From Pyropia yezoensis (Eukaryota; Rhodophyta; Bangiophyceae; Bangiales; Bangiaceae): a DNA stretch of 64,000 nt. Positions 21,859-33,878 of this stretch are shown piece by piece. The notes beneath the pieces are model-generated. The model was given only the letters and a program-made list of their open reading frames with translations, searched no databases and was not told the origin of the DNA. The position numbers were made by a program, and so were the translations under genes. Where the stretch lies: the NCBI GenBank assembly GCA_009829735.1, contig CM020620.1:26630951-26694950 (forward strand), read 5' to 3'. Position 1 is the first letter of the stretch. Every line of letters starts with the position of its first letter.

Positions 21859-23506
21859 GGTTGGCGACTGGCAACGCGGCGACATGGAAGATGCACAGGA
21901 TGGCATTTGCAAGTGGGGATGAGCTTGCTTTTCGATGGCTGGGCAGCCAGCTGTGGGTGGGATGGCCATGCGTCTTGGACTGGGAAAACGGTGTACACTT
22001 GCACTACCTGGGCTTCTGAACATACCGCGACCCGGTGTTTCCCTCCTACAAAGGCTGGAGCGTCACCCTCCCGCCATGCTTGACGCACGCTGAGTGCTGC
22101 GGCGCTTCCTGCAATGACTTCACTGGTGGCAACTCCTAGGTGCCTGAAATGCCAAAGGCGACTCAATAAATTTGTGCATATTCAACTAAGCGACACGGTC
22201 GGTCGAAAATCCGGTCGTGCACTGTCTGGCTGGGTGGCACTGCAGCGCCACCACCCTCGAGGCCTCACGCGCAAGGCACCGGTCGGCCATCAAGCAGGGT
22301 GCCACGTCACCGCCACAATGCTGTCAGATATTGGATAGCGGGCGCAAGTGGGCGTTTTCGAGAGGCCCCGCCCCCCCCACGTTGAACAGTCTGCAGCGCC
22401 TCTCTAATGTGAGCAGGGCGGGCCGCGGAGGACCCCTCATTGAGGCATTGGCCGGGTTTGTTCGGATTGTTGGGAAAAGTTCTCCGCACGAGCAGGGGCG
22501 GGGCGGTGGGAGGTGGGAGGGGGTGGTCGCCCCTCGACAGGGCCGCTCCAGTGGGGGGTACATAAGTACAGAAAGAAAACGAGGCCCACCGCAGGCACAA
22601 CCTGAATCTCAATGTCAATGGGTCTGCCCCGCGCAGTGCCTGCCTCCCGCCAGCCACTGGCAGGACCTCGTGCCACATCGCGCCTGTCCTGGTGTCCAAG
22701 CAGTGCGTACAGTATCTGTTTACTGCATCTCAGTTGGGAAGATGGGCGGCTCTTGTGCTGTACATACATACATACTGCTGCTATCGGTGCCCTGCCTGCG
22801 CAATTGCCTTCTGATCTTCACACGCATCAGAGAGTGCGCGCGCAAAATGCGCCCGCCCCGCGCTCCATTTGTCGGAAGAGCGACACCAAGAAGTGTGCGC
22901 GCTTTTTTCGTCTCCTACCAGAAGCCGACAGTCGAATTGCACCAATGAGAGATCCGAACGGACGTCGCTGGACTCGACGCACGAAAATCTGCTTGCGGTG
23001 TGACACTCCAGACACGCGTTCGCGCGGGTCGTGCCGGTCGCAGAGGGTCATCGCGGCAGGGCAGCGATGAGACCGCGATACCCCTAAACGCGGCCTCATC
23101 GAGAGGCCTCGAGGTACATCGAGAGGGCTCGATGGGCCGTGATGAGACCTCGATGCAAAAACATGGCCTTCTGACGATGGAAAAAAAAAAAAGGAAAAAA
23201 AAGAGTGAAGGAGCAAGGCCGCGAGAGCGCCCCACCCCACGAGGGACACAGACGAGAAACAAAGCAGAAACCCCAAAGAGACAACACAAGCAACCCACAA
23301 GAACAAAGAGAGACAAAACGGCAGGGGGGGGGGCAGGGGAGGGGCGCGATCCCCCACCCCGCCGCCCCCCCTACCCGACAACACATGCACGCGCTAAGCT
23401 CACGGCGAGCCACCGGGACCCCCCGCCCGTCACCTCACTGCACGCGTGCGCAGCGACGGGGGGCGCGCGGCGATGGCCTCTAACCGGGAGATACAGGCCG
23501 TATCCG
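21859..23506. other. Spacer between TALE and ARID genes (tail to tail)
   Basis: An AATAAA at 22165-22170 is a candidate poly(A) signal for the TALE gene. 22100-23200 is AT-richer. 23066-23154 carries two copies each of a GATGAGACC-type and an ATCGAGAGG-type motif (listed separately). 23180-23330 is A-rich. No frame is convincing on either strand. Confidence 0.45.
23066..23154. repeat. Interleaved short repeats around ATCGAGAGG and GATGAGACC
   Basis: GATGAGACC[G/T]CGAT occurs at 23066-23079 and 23141-23154. Between them, ATCGAGAGG[C/G]CTCGA occurs at 23098-23112 and 23118-23132. The inner motif is nearly self-complementary (GAGGCCTC). The outer pair frames the inner pair symmetrically. Confidence 0.5.
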
Positions 23507-25956
23507 TCACCGGCCGCCAGGCCGCCCCCCCCAGAGGGTGCCCAGAAAGTCCGCAACGGTCTTGCGCTCCTCCCGCAGCGGCGCGTCGAGGGTGGAAAAG
23601 TGGTGGCCGACCGCCGCGACGAGCGCCGCTTTGGCCGCCCCGCCCCCGCCGCCGCCTGCCGCCCCCTCACCGCCACCGCCTCCCCCGCCTCCGCCGCCGC
23701 CACAGCCGCCTCCACCGCCGCCGCCGCCGCCGCCGCCGGTGCCCACCGCCAAGCCATAGGCGGTGGCGTAGCGGCGGAGGGCGGGCTCACCGAGGCGCGA
23801 AAAGTCCACCCCCGTGGCCCCCGTGGTTGGCGACGGAGACGCCACCGCCGACGACGGCGGCGGTGACGGCGGCGGTGGCGACGGGGATGGGGTTGGCTGC
23901 GAGGACGGCGGGGGTGACGGCGGCGACCGCAGCGGCCGACGCGGCGGCGGCACCGTGGCGGTCACCGTCACGGGCGCCGCCGCGTCGGCGGTGGCAGCGG
24001 CGGCGGCAGCGGCGGCGGCAGTGGCGTGGGCGCCACCGCCCGCCCCGCTGCCGCCAGCGGCGGGCCCAAACGCCGCAACGATGAGCGGCGAGTGGCGGCG
24101 GGCGGCGCCGCCCTTGGGCGCCCCCCCCAGGGCGCCGACCGGAATGTCCGGGGTAATGGGCGAAAAGAGCAGCCGCAGCGCCGAGGCAGCGCCGCCGCCA
24201 CCACCACCACCACCACCACCACCTCCCCCACCGCCACCGCCGCCACCACCCCCACGACCGACATGCCCACCACCACCACTACCACCCCCACCACCCCCAC
24301 CACCGACCCCTTGCCCGCCACCGCCACCGCCACCACCACGTGGCCTGGCACGGCCACCCCCCCCTCCACCCCCACCGCCACCGACACGGCCGCCACCATA
24401 CTTGGTCCGCTTGGCCGCCGACGGCAGCGCCGGCGTGCACAGCCCCGCCATGGCCGCCGCCGCCGCCGCCGCCGACGCCGATGGCCGCCCGCCGCCGCAG
24501 CCACCGGCAGTCGTCGGTCCCCCGGGGGCGGGGGTGACGAGGAGGGGCGTCGGCACCCCACCGCCGCCGCCGCCAATGTAGGGGGTGCAAAAGGTGGCGC
24601 CGCCGGTCGGGTCAACCAGCCGGGGCGTGGCGGGGGGCGGCGCACCCGCGACGGGTGCCGCCGCGGACGCCGCCACGGGAGGGGGCGGCGGCGGCAGCGG
24701 TGGGGCTGTGGCGTCCACCGCCATCGCCAAAGGCGCCGCCGCCGAGGCCACTCCCGACGACGTCGACCCCCCGTGGCCTGCCGCTACCGGCAACGGCGGC
24801 GGCGGCGGCGGCGGTGACAGTGGCGGTGGGGACGGCGCCTCTGGTGCCGCCGCTGGCACCACCGCCGCAGCGACGGGCGCCGCCGCCAGAGCTGGCGTGT
24901 CGGCCACGTCGACCGGCGCGCCCGCACCCGCCGCCGCCGTCGTCGCTGTCGCCGGCGTAGCCGCCGCGGCGGACCCTTTCCCACCCCCCCGCGCCTCTGT
25001 CGCCGCCGCCGTCGCCATTGGCGCCGACTTTGCCGCCGCCTTTGCCGCCGCCTTTGCCGACGGCGCGGCGGGTGCGGCGGCGGGTGCGGCGGCGGCGGCG
25101 GCGGCGGCGGCGGTCGCGGCGGCGGAGGGTGCGGCGGTCGCCGCCGCCGCACCCTCCGCCACCGCCGCCTTTGCGTCGGTGGCACCCCCCTCCCTGCCCC
25201 CCCCCCCCCCCCCCCCCCTCCGTCCCGCTCGCGGCCAAAGTGGGCGGCCTCAAAGTCGGCCAAAAACTTTTTGTAGTGCAGCCGCAGCCGGAACCCCGAG
25301 TCGGTACACGTGGCCGGCAGGTCGAGCGCCTCGGCCACCTCCTTCCACAGCTTGTTGGCAATCACCACCGCCAGCCCGCCGCGGGCGGTGACCTGCTCGT
25401 ACAGCACCGCCAGGTCCAGCTCCTTAAAGCCGAGCGTCGGAAAGCGGCTGATGGGCGCGCCGCGGGCTTCGTAAAAGCGGAGGAGGCGCGCGTAAAAGGC
25501 GTCTTTGGCGGCGCGTGCCGCCGCGTCGGCGGGGGGGGGGGGGGGGGCGCGCCGCGGCCGCCAGGGCGGTGGCCCGGGGGGTGGGGGGGGGGGGGGGGCC
25601 GCCCGCGGTGCCCCCGCAGGGCCCCGCGGGGGGGGTGGGCCGGCCGGCAGTCGCGGCGGGCCAGCCGCCATTGCCACTGCCGCCGCCGCCGCCGCCGCCC
25701 CCAGCCGACAGCCGCCGCTTGACCGACCGCCCGCCCACGGCCAACGTGCGGGCGGCGGCGGCGGCGTCTGGGCCCCGCCTGGCAGCGGCGGCGGCGCCGC
25801 CCGTCGGGCGGCGCCCCCCGCCCGCCACCCCATCCGCGTGGGGGGAGGAGGAGGAGGAGGAGCGCGGCCGCCGTCGCCGTCGGCTCGCCGCCGACGGCGC
25901 CCCCGCCGCTGTCGCCGCCTTCGTCGTTGCCGTCGCTGCCGCCGCGGGGGCCCGTG

Positions 25957-25990
<34 letters not shown>

Positions 25991-26502
25991 CGGGGGCGTC
26001 TGGGCAGACGGCGGAGGGGGTGGGGGCGGCGGCGGCGGTGGCTGGGAGGCAGGCGGGTAGCCCGATGGCGGCGGGTGGTGGGGGTGGCCCATGGCCATCA
26101 GGGCGGTCGGGTAGAGCGGGTGGGGGTAGCCCAGCGGCAGCGCCATAAACGCCGGGTAGGCCATTGGGTAGCCCCCCGCGGCGGCGGCGGCGGCGGCAGC
26201 GGCGGCGGCGGGGCCACCCCCAGCGGGGCCGCCAGCCCCCCCGTCCCCCCGCCAACCGCCCAGCGGCAGGTGGGGCGATAGCGGCGGCTGCGGGTGGCCG
26301 CCGGCCATGCCCAGCCGGTAGTCGTGCAGCGGGTGGCCGGCCATGCCGGCGTAGAGGAAGTGGGCGGGGACGTGCGGGAGGGGGAGGTGCGACGGCCCCG
26401 CGGGGGGGGGGGGGGGGGGGTCGGCGGCGGGGGGGCGTGGACGGCCGTCGTGGACGTTGCCGTCGTCGGCGGGTCCGCCGCCTCCTTCATCGTCGTGGGC
26501 AT
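23507..26502 (-). CDS. ARID/BRIGHT protein with C-terminal SAP30-like Sin3-binding domain
   Basis: This reads as one chromatin protein of roughly 950-1000 aa, broken into frames at long G/C runs (26402-26420, 25531-25598 and 25197-25218). The N-terminal third is Pro/Gly/Tyr-rich (for example PHVPAHFLYAGMAGHPLHD). The ARID domain lies at about 25252-25500: FYARLLRFYEARG, LDLAVLYEQVTARGG, NKLWKEVAEALDL and FRLRLHYKKFLADFE, matching the DNA-binding helices of ARID proteins. After the 22-base run, a different frame carries an Ala- and Gly-rich linker and then DFSRLGEPALRRYATAYGL, a poly-Gly insert, and AALVAAVGHHFSTLD...VADFL (23507-23810). That pattern matches the Sin3-binding region of SAP30 (LRRY...L..V..HF). 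Joined function would be DNA-targeted Sin3/HDAC recruitment. The start at 26502 (MPTTMKEAADPP) is tentative. Confidence 0.7.
25197..25218. repeat. 22-base C run inside ARID gene
   Basis: The coding strand reads 22 consecutive G. The ARID frame upstream and the Ala-rich/SAP30 frame downstream differ in phase across this run, so a length change of one or two bases would join them. Similar runs at 25531-25547 and 25583-25598 separate the N-terminal frame from the ARID frame. Confidence 0.8.
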
Positions 26503-29500
26503 CAGGGGGGGGGGGGGGGGAGGGGGGCACTTCACAACAGCGGGGAAGAGGGATGCGGAACAAGGAGGGGGGGGGGGGGGCAAGGGGGAAGGAGGGGTGG
26601 GGGGGGGGGGAGGAGGAGGAAGCCGAGTGTGTGGGTGAGAGCCGGCGCGTGGGGCGGAAACAAAAAGAACAAGACCAAAAACACCAGGCACCGCGAGCCC
26701 GCCCAGCTACACAATCCCCCGCAAGGATAAGCGGGGGGGAGATACAAAGTGGGGGGGGGATACACAGACACAAGCAACAACCGCGCCGCCCGCGCGCACT
26801 CTGCGCGGCGCGGTGCGGGGTGGCCGGGTCGGGGTGGTGCGGGGATGGAGGGGGGGCGAGGGGGGAAAGGATGGGGAGAGGGCCGCTCGGTCGGCTGCCA
26901 CGCCCCGCCGCCACCGCGTCACGTGCAGGGCGCGGCCGATTCCCGGAATCAGCGTGGTGCGGGCGGTGGCTGTGGTGGCCGGCACACCCCTGGCCCCGCC
27001 CCCCCACACCAGGCGTCGTCGTCGACGTGGATGCCTGTGTTCCGCACAGCACTCCCGCCCCCCCCGACCCCCGCCCACCGCTGCGACGCCCTCACAAAGC
27101 ACGGGGGCGGACACGGCCCCACTCACCCTCACTACACCTACAGAAAAAAACGGTTCACATCCCTCCCAAGGGGGGGGGGGGCCGGAGGGCGTCGCCGGGG
27201 GTGCGTCTTGAGGGGCGCGTCGTTGCTCCGTGCACGTCGACGGATACGAACAATCCATGTGATATGGATGGGCGGCGGGAGGAGGGGGGGAGGGGGCGCT
27301 GGGCGGGCCCATTGCGGGGGGGTCATGATGATGGAGGAACAAATGTACTGAATGTTGTTTGGGGGGGGGGGTGAATGCTGCTCTCTGAGGGGGGGGGTGG
27401 TTCCGCGTGGTGAACGTCGTTTTACATCTGAGACGGTCACGCGATCCAAACCCTCAACTCGCGCGGCCGCGACGGCCACCCTCCTCACTGTGTGCAGGCA
27501 GCAGACGGGAACCGTGGGCGCGGGGGTGGGGTGTGACCTCCCGGACGCATTGCATCTCATCGGCGGGCCCGCGCGCCAACGTGTGGCAAGGGGCGGGCGG
27601 CGGGCCGCCGCAGCGGGTGCCGGTTCTGTCCAACCGGCCGCCGGGAAGGAGGCTGGCGGCGGCGGTACAAGAGCCGATTTAGTGTCCTTGACGTTGTATG
27701 TGATTCGCAAACGCTGTGAAGCGAGACTGGGCATGCGAGATGTGTGACCAGCAAGGCGGGCGCCCGTCGTGTCTTTCCCTCTCTCTCTCTCTCTCTTTCT
27801 CTTTTTGCCATAGGGTTTTTTGTCGATAAGGGATATCCATAGGCGCCACTACCTGCGCATCGCCGCGGCGCGCCGCCGTCATCGCCGTTGTCGGTCGCGG
27901 CGGAGGCATGACCGTCCGCCATCGTGGCTTTTTGCTTGCTGCGAGCAAAAAGACGGCGGTGGGTTTGCGTTTTTGTCTCGGGTCGCCGGTGAATGGGCCG
28001 CGGGGATGTGTAGAGGACAAGACGCAAATGCGCGAGTAAGCGACCTGCATCGACCGCTTCGCAGGTGAAGCAAAAAAAAAAAATAATAATAAAAAAAATA
28101 GGGCGAGCGGCGCCCGCGCACTGAACAGTACGACTCGACGACGGTCCTGTGCTGTGTATTATCCGGCGCGCCGGAAGCTGCGCGCCCTCATAGGCCGCGT
28201 CCTCTATCTCCGAGCTTGCGAGGAACCGGGCCTGGGGTGCAGATTTGATCACGGCAGGAATCGGGGCGGGATTGGGCGGGCGGCGCAGATCACAACCCCA
28301 CGACCCGCGGCAGGGGCGTGTGGGCCAGGCAGTAGGGAAGGGAAAAAAATCTGCGACGGGTGTGGGGCGTGTGCGAGACAAGTGAGGTGAGGGGAGGTGG
28401 GGCGCCGACAGACAAGCAGAGGTCGTCGCGCTTCCTCACTGCTCGCTCGCGCCTCGCGTCGGGCAGCGTCCGGGCCCCACCGGCGGCGGTTTGTGGACAG
28501 GTTTGCCTCGGGCGGTGCGTGCAAGGTTTGCCTTGGGCGGTGCGTGCCACCAGACATCGACGGCGGAGGCTGGCCATCCCAGATTTTTTTTTACTGTAGT
28601 GCTACATACGTCGCATTGCCAGAACAGGCGCGCTGTCTGGCTCGTGGCCACACGTCGGGTGGTGCAGCACTCTGTTGAAGGTGTGCTGCCGAGCAACCGT
28701 CAACTGGGACCTGCTAGTCTGGAACCATCTACCAATGGTGGTGGACTGCTGCAAACCGCCACCCACGTAGGCGCCCAATGGATGGGCGGGATGGATCCTT
28801 TGGCGGCGATCCACGCGGCGTTTGTGGTCGCGAGGACCGCAGTGAGCGCCCAGGTCCGAGTGAAAAACGAAATCACCCCTCTTTCAGTGGCGTAATCCAG
28901 GCGAGCAACGGGAAAGAAATATATAGACCTTGCTCGAGGCGCTTTAATGCGTTGCGCTCCATGGCATGAAGGGGCGTCGATCGTGGGCGCGAGGACGACC
29001 GCCCTACGAGTGCAGCGCCGCTCCAAACCACAGCACAAGGGCTAGAGAGGCAACAGAGCAAGTCAATGAAGAGCCACTCACGGACAGCCGTTGCGCACGC
29101 GTGCTCGCCACCGGCATACAAGCGTGGTGGTGGTCATGCGCGCCCCACCCCGGGAAAACCCAACCGACCGCCCGCCGGCCCGACCGGCCGCCAGCCATTC
29201 CACCTGCGCCAGACCTCGGCGAGGAGGTCCATGTTTGTTTTCGCAAGATAGGCGCTACACTGGCGGCGTCGCGCGAGAGAGCTGCGCGCTTCCCGTACGG
29301 CGAAGCGCCGCCCGCGCAGCCATCCACGCTGCCACAGCGGTCACGCGGCGCGTGTGGCGGGGCGGCTGGCGCGCCGGGCCCAGCGCGCGCGCCACCGACG
29401 GGGTAGAGCGGCGCGCAAACGCGCCCCGCACACGGCCCCCCCTCAGCCGGCTTCCCCCCCCCCCCAAAACGCCTCTCCCACCACTCCGCCACAAAACAGG

Positions 29501-29670
29501 GCATCCTCCATTCATAGCCACCGCCCAGGCCCCCCCAAAAAACGGTCATCCCATTCCCTGCCCCACCGTTAAAGTACTGTAGTCATCCATACATACCAAC
29601 GACCCCGTCGCCCCCACCACGGGGTTGTGGGTGGGGACGGGTGACGGGCGCCCCCCCCCCCCCCCCCCCC
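26503..29670. other. Spacer between ARID and DHX37 genes
   Basis: This is 3.2 kb of sequence. 26503-27400 is full of G runs and is likely the ARID promoter and leader. A CT microsatellite lies at 27778-27806. 27700-29060 is AT-richer, with an A/T block at 28070-28100. A plus-strand frame whose last 65 codons (28690-28895) look protein-like ends at a TAA-flanked GC drop; I do not recognise it. No RNA gene is visible. Confidence 0.4.
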
Positions 29671-32600
29671 CTATCCCCCCCCACGCGCCGTCGGCGGCCA
29701 CGCCGACCGTAGGCGGCGGCGCCCCCCCCCCCCCCCACACCACGCCGACAGCTCGGGCCACAGCCAGTCGGGGTTGGCGGCCCAGGCGGCGGCGGCGGCC
29801 GCGCGGCTCGCCACCCCCCCCCCTCCCCCCCCCCCCGCAAGAAGGGCGGCAACGAGCGCAACGGCGCGGGCCCCCCCGCGGAGCGGGTCCGCCACCCCCG
29901 CCGCGGCGCCGCCGACAAAGCAGGCGCGCCAGCCCGCCGCGCCGAGGCCGCCCGTCGCCACGTCGCCGCGCAAGAGGGCGGCCGCAAAGAGGCGGCCAAT
30001 CGCCCGGCGGGCGTCGGCAGCGCCGCCGGCACCGCCGCTGCCGCCGCCGCCGCGGCTGCCGCCGCCGCCGCCGCCGGCTGGCGGCAAGCCCCGGGTGACA
30101 ACCACCCGCCCCAGCGGCCAGCCGCCACCCCCATACGACGCCCGTACCGTGGCCGTCACCGCGTCGGCGGCAGCGTCGTAGGCGGCGGGGGGGTTGGCCA
30201 GCGGCGCCGAGTGCCGCACCAGCCCCGTGCGGGGGGGGACCGCCGCCAGCAGCGCCGCCCGTGACACGGCCGTTGCGCCGCGCATGTACATGCGCGGCGC
30301 GGGGGGGGGAAGGGCGCCGTGGGCGGCGGCGGCCACGCCGGGCGCCACCGCGTCAGCGGCGTCGGCGGCGGCGGCGGCCGCGGCGGCGGCTGTCGCGGCG
30401 GCCGAGACGGTGAGCTCGGTGAAGAGGAGGAAGGGGGTGTCGACGCCGGGGCCTGCCGCCGACGGCCCCAGCGGGGAGCGCCGGCGGAGAAAGACCGGGT
30501 GCCCCACCGCGGGGGTGGTGTAGGCGTGCCCGCGGAGGGCGGAGGGGATGGACGGGTGCGCCCGCGCCTCGGCCCGGTCCAGCCGCCGCGCCACGTGGTC
30601 GGGGAAGGCGGCAAGGAGGCAGTGGATGAGGGTGGACTCTTGGGCGGCCGTGGGGGGGGGGAGCGGGGGGGGGGGGGGGGGGCGCCGCCGCCGCTTGCGC
30701 ACCGCCGTTGGCGCGCCGCCGCCGCGGCCGGCATTGTCGACGCCACCGCCCCCGTCGTTGCCGACGCCACCGTCCCCGCCCTTGCCGACGCTGCCACTGG
30801 CGGCGGCGGCGGCGCCGTCGTCACTATCGCTGCCCCCCCCCCCCTCCCTCCCCTCGTCCGCCCCCCCCCCTCCGCCGCCGTCACTCGCCGAGCCCACCCC
30901 CCCGTCCTCCTCATCCGGGTCCCCCTCCCCTCCCCCCCCACCCCCCCCAGCCGTTGGCACCAGGCGCAGCGACCGCTCCAGCTGCGCCACCCCCGCCAGC
31001 ACCTCCCGCACCGCCTTGGGCGCCAGCCCCAGCCGCCGGCAGCCGCCGGCCAGGCCACCCGGCGAGCTGGCGGCCACCTCGTACTCGACCGCGCCCAGCG
31101 CGCGGAGGTCGCCCAGCAGCTCGGAGCGGGGGTGGGCGGTCAGGGCGGCGGCAACGTCGTCGCCGCCACCGCCACCCCCGCCACCGCCACCGCCACCGCC
31201 GCCGCCACCGCCGCCGCCGCCACCCGACGCGACAATGGGGCCAACGGCGAGCCCCGCCGCTAGCCGGACCGCGTAGCGGCCGACACCCGCGTCGACGCCC
31301 GCCAGCACCAGCCGCCCAAGGCGGGGCGGCAGCGGCAACCGCACGAGGCGGCGGCCGAGGCGGGTGACCCCCGCAATGGTGCCCTCCCCATCACCGCCGC
31401 CGCCGCCGCCGCCGCCGCCGTCGGGCCCGTCGGCGAGGGCGCCCAGCAGGGTGAGCGTCGCCTCGGCGGCGGCGACCGCCGCGGCGGGCAGCGGCGACGG
31501 GAGGGGAAAGGCGGCCACGTGGCGGATGCCCATGGAGCGGAGGCGGAGGACGACCGCCTCGGGGGGCAGGGCGGCCATGGCCGGCGGCTCGGCGGCGGGA
31601 AAGTCCCGCCCCATCACCGCCGCCGAGTAGAGGCGGTACACGTGGCCGGGGGCGGTGCGGCCGGCACGACCCGCCCGCTGGGCGGCGCTCGCCACAGACG
31701 TCCACGTCACTACGTAGGCGGACACAGCGGGGGGGGGGAACGGGTTGACCACGGGGGAGGGGGGAGGGGGGAGCGGGGGTGCGGCCGCACCCGCGGCGGC
31801 GGCCCCGCCGGCACTGCCGTCGGCCGCGTCGGCGTCGGGGTCGGCATCGGCCTCCGCGTCGGCGTCGGCGTCGGCCGGCAGGGGCGTCCGCGACACCCGC
31901 CGCTTGACCCGCCCCGCGTCCACCACGTAGACAATGTCGGGGATGGTGACGGATGTCTCGGCCACGTTGGTCGCGACAATGACCTTGCGCACGCCGGGAG
32001 GGGGGGGACGGAACGCCGCGGCCTGCGCGGCGGCTGGCAGTGCCGCGTACAGGGGGAGCACCAGCAGGGGCGGGGGGGGGGTGGGCGGGGGGGCGGGGGG
32101 GGGAGCCCCGTCGGCCGCGTCGGCCGCCGTGCCGCCAGCCGCCGCAGCCGCAGCGTCGGTGGGGGCCCCACCGGCTGGCGCCGCGACATCGTCGGTGGGG
32201 GCCCCACCTGCTGGCGCCACCGAACCGTCGGTGGGTGCTGCCACAGACGCTGCTGCCGACGCTGCTGTTGCCGCCGACGGCTCATTGTCAGCGGGGGGGG
32301 CCGCGTCGGCCGGCGTCGTTGTCAACGTCGTCGGCGACGGCGGCGGGGGTGGCACGTACGCACGTGACAGGGGGTCGGTGACGGAGCCCGTGTCGCTGTC
32401 CTCCCCCTCCTCCTCCCCCTCCCCGGCAGAGGCGTCGCCATCGTCGCTGCCAGCACCGCGGGAGCCATCCCCCCGCGAGCTGCCGTCGTCGTGGTCGTCG
32501 TCAATGGCCGCCCACCCACCCCGCCCGTCATCGCTGGACGAGTCTCCCCCGCCCCCACCAGCCGCCACCGCCGCCGCCGCCGCCGCCTTGAGGTGCCGCC

Positions 32601-33878
32601 GCCCGTCCAAGCCGCCGCCCCCCTCTTTGCGCCGCCGCTTTGGCGGCGCCCCCGCCGCCGCTGCTGCCGCCGCCGCCGCCGCTGCCGCCGCCGCTGCCGC
32701 TTCTGCTGCAGCCCGCGCAGCCGCCGACTTGCCAAGCCGTCGACGCCGCCCCCCTACCCCCCCCCCCCCCCCCCCCCCCTGCCCATCCGGCCGTCGGGCC
32801 CCGGAAACGCCTCCCGCAGCTGCCGCACCAGCTCCTCCACCTCCCCCGCGGACGAGAGGAAGACGAGCACCCCCCCGGGGGGCAGCCGCCGCGCAATCGC
32901 CGCCGTCTTGCGGTACGCCGCGGCGAGGTAGTCGGAGCGGGTGACGCGCGCAAAGTGGGGCGTCACGGGGTGGGCGCGCCCGTCAATGGACACCAGAGCC
33001 GCGCCGGGGAAGAGGGGCGGCCGCCGCCGCGGCCGCGTGCCGCCAGCACCCCCGCCGCCACCCTCCCCATCAGCGCCGTCGCCGCCGTTGTCGTCGTCAC
33101 TGTCGGCGCGCTGTTCCCTCCCCGCCTCGTCCAGCGGGCGGAGGCGCGGCCCCGCAAACGCCGCGACGCCCAGCGTTGCCGACATGATGACCACCTTGAG
33201 CGGCCCCTCCACGCCCGGCGAGCCGCCGCCCGCCTCCCACGCCGCCCGCCGCAGCCGGACGCCCACGCTCAGCAGCCCACACAGCAGGTCCGTCGCGACC
33301 GACCGCTCGTGCGCCTCGTCGACAACGACGGCGGACCAGCCCGCCCACGTCGGGTCCGCCTCGGCAAACCGTACGGCCAGGCCGTCGGTGAGGAAGACGG
33401 CACGGGAACGCGGCGGGGAGGGGGCGTCATCGCCGCCGTCGCCGCCTTCACCGCTGCCGCCGCCGCCGCCGCCGCGGCCGCGACGGCGCCGCATGCCCCT
33501 TCCTCCCCCATCCACCCGCTCATGCCGGATGTGGTAGCCGACGAGCTCCCCCCCCACCTCCCCCCCCACCTCTTCCGCCACCCGCCGCGCGCACGCGGTG
33601 GCGGCCAGCCGCCGCGGCTGCGTGATGGCCACGCGGCCGCCATAGGCGGGCTTGAGGGCGGGCGCCCCAAAGCCCGCCTCGAGGAGCATCTGCGGCAGCT
33701 GGGTGGTCTTTCCGCTCCCCGTCGCGGCGGCCAGCAGCACCACATCGTGGGTGACGAGGGCGTCGAGGATGGCCGCCTCAGAGGCAACGGTGGGGAGGGC
33801 ACGGCGGGCGGCGGCGAGGGTGGCCGGCCGGGGGGGATGAAAGACGGTAAGGGCGAGGTTGTCGGGGGGGGGGGGCAT
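29671..33878 (-). CDS. DHX37: DEAH-box RNA helicase, DHX37/Dhr1 (Ecm16) type
   Basis: This helicase should act in the SSU processome, releasing U3 snoRNA from pre-18S rRNA. From the ATG at 33878, RecA1 carries ATGSGKTTQLPQMLLEAGF (Walker A, residues about 52-58), ITQPRRLAA, VVVDEAHERS (DEAH about 187-190) and VIMSAT (about 233). RecA2, in a second frame after a 23-base C run at 32757-32779, carries VIVATNVAETSVTIPDIVYVVD and WTSVASAAQRAGRAGRT.PGHVYRLYS; this WTS(Q/V)ASA wording and KMYMRG-like PRMYMRGATAV near the C terminus are DHX37 hallmarks. The two pieces total about 1350 aa. Unlike yeast Dhr1, there is almost no N-terminal extension before RecA1. A large Ala/Gly/Pro insert with APAGGAPTD repeats precedes RecA2. 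The extreme C terminus is uncertain because another C run lies at 29651-29671. Confidence 0.88.
32757..32779. repeat. 23-base C run splitting the DHX37 frame
   Basis: RecA1 (upstream on the minus strand) and RecA2 (downstream) are in different phases across this run. Both halves carry intact helicase motifs, so an indel in the run, not gene decay, is the simplest reading. Confidence 0.8.

Noticed and set aside
22827-23390. Minus-strand frame with Phe/Leu-rich hydrophobic segments
   Set aside because: The hydrophobic stretch is a translation of the A-rich tract at 23180-23220 and no family is recognisable.
30319-31263. Plus-strand frames across the DHX37 gene
   Set aside because: They are antisense shadows of the helicase, whose motifs are clear on the minus strand.
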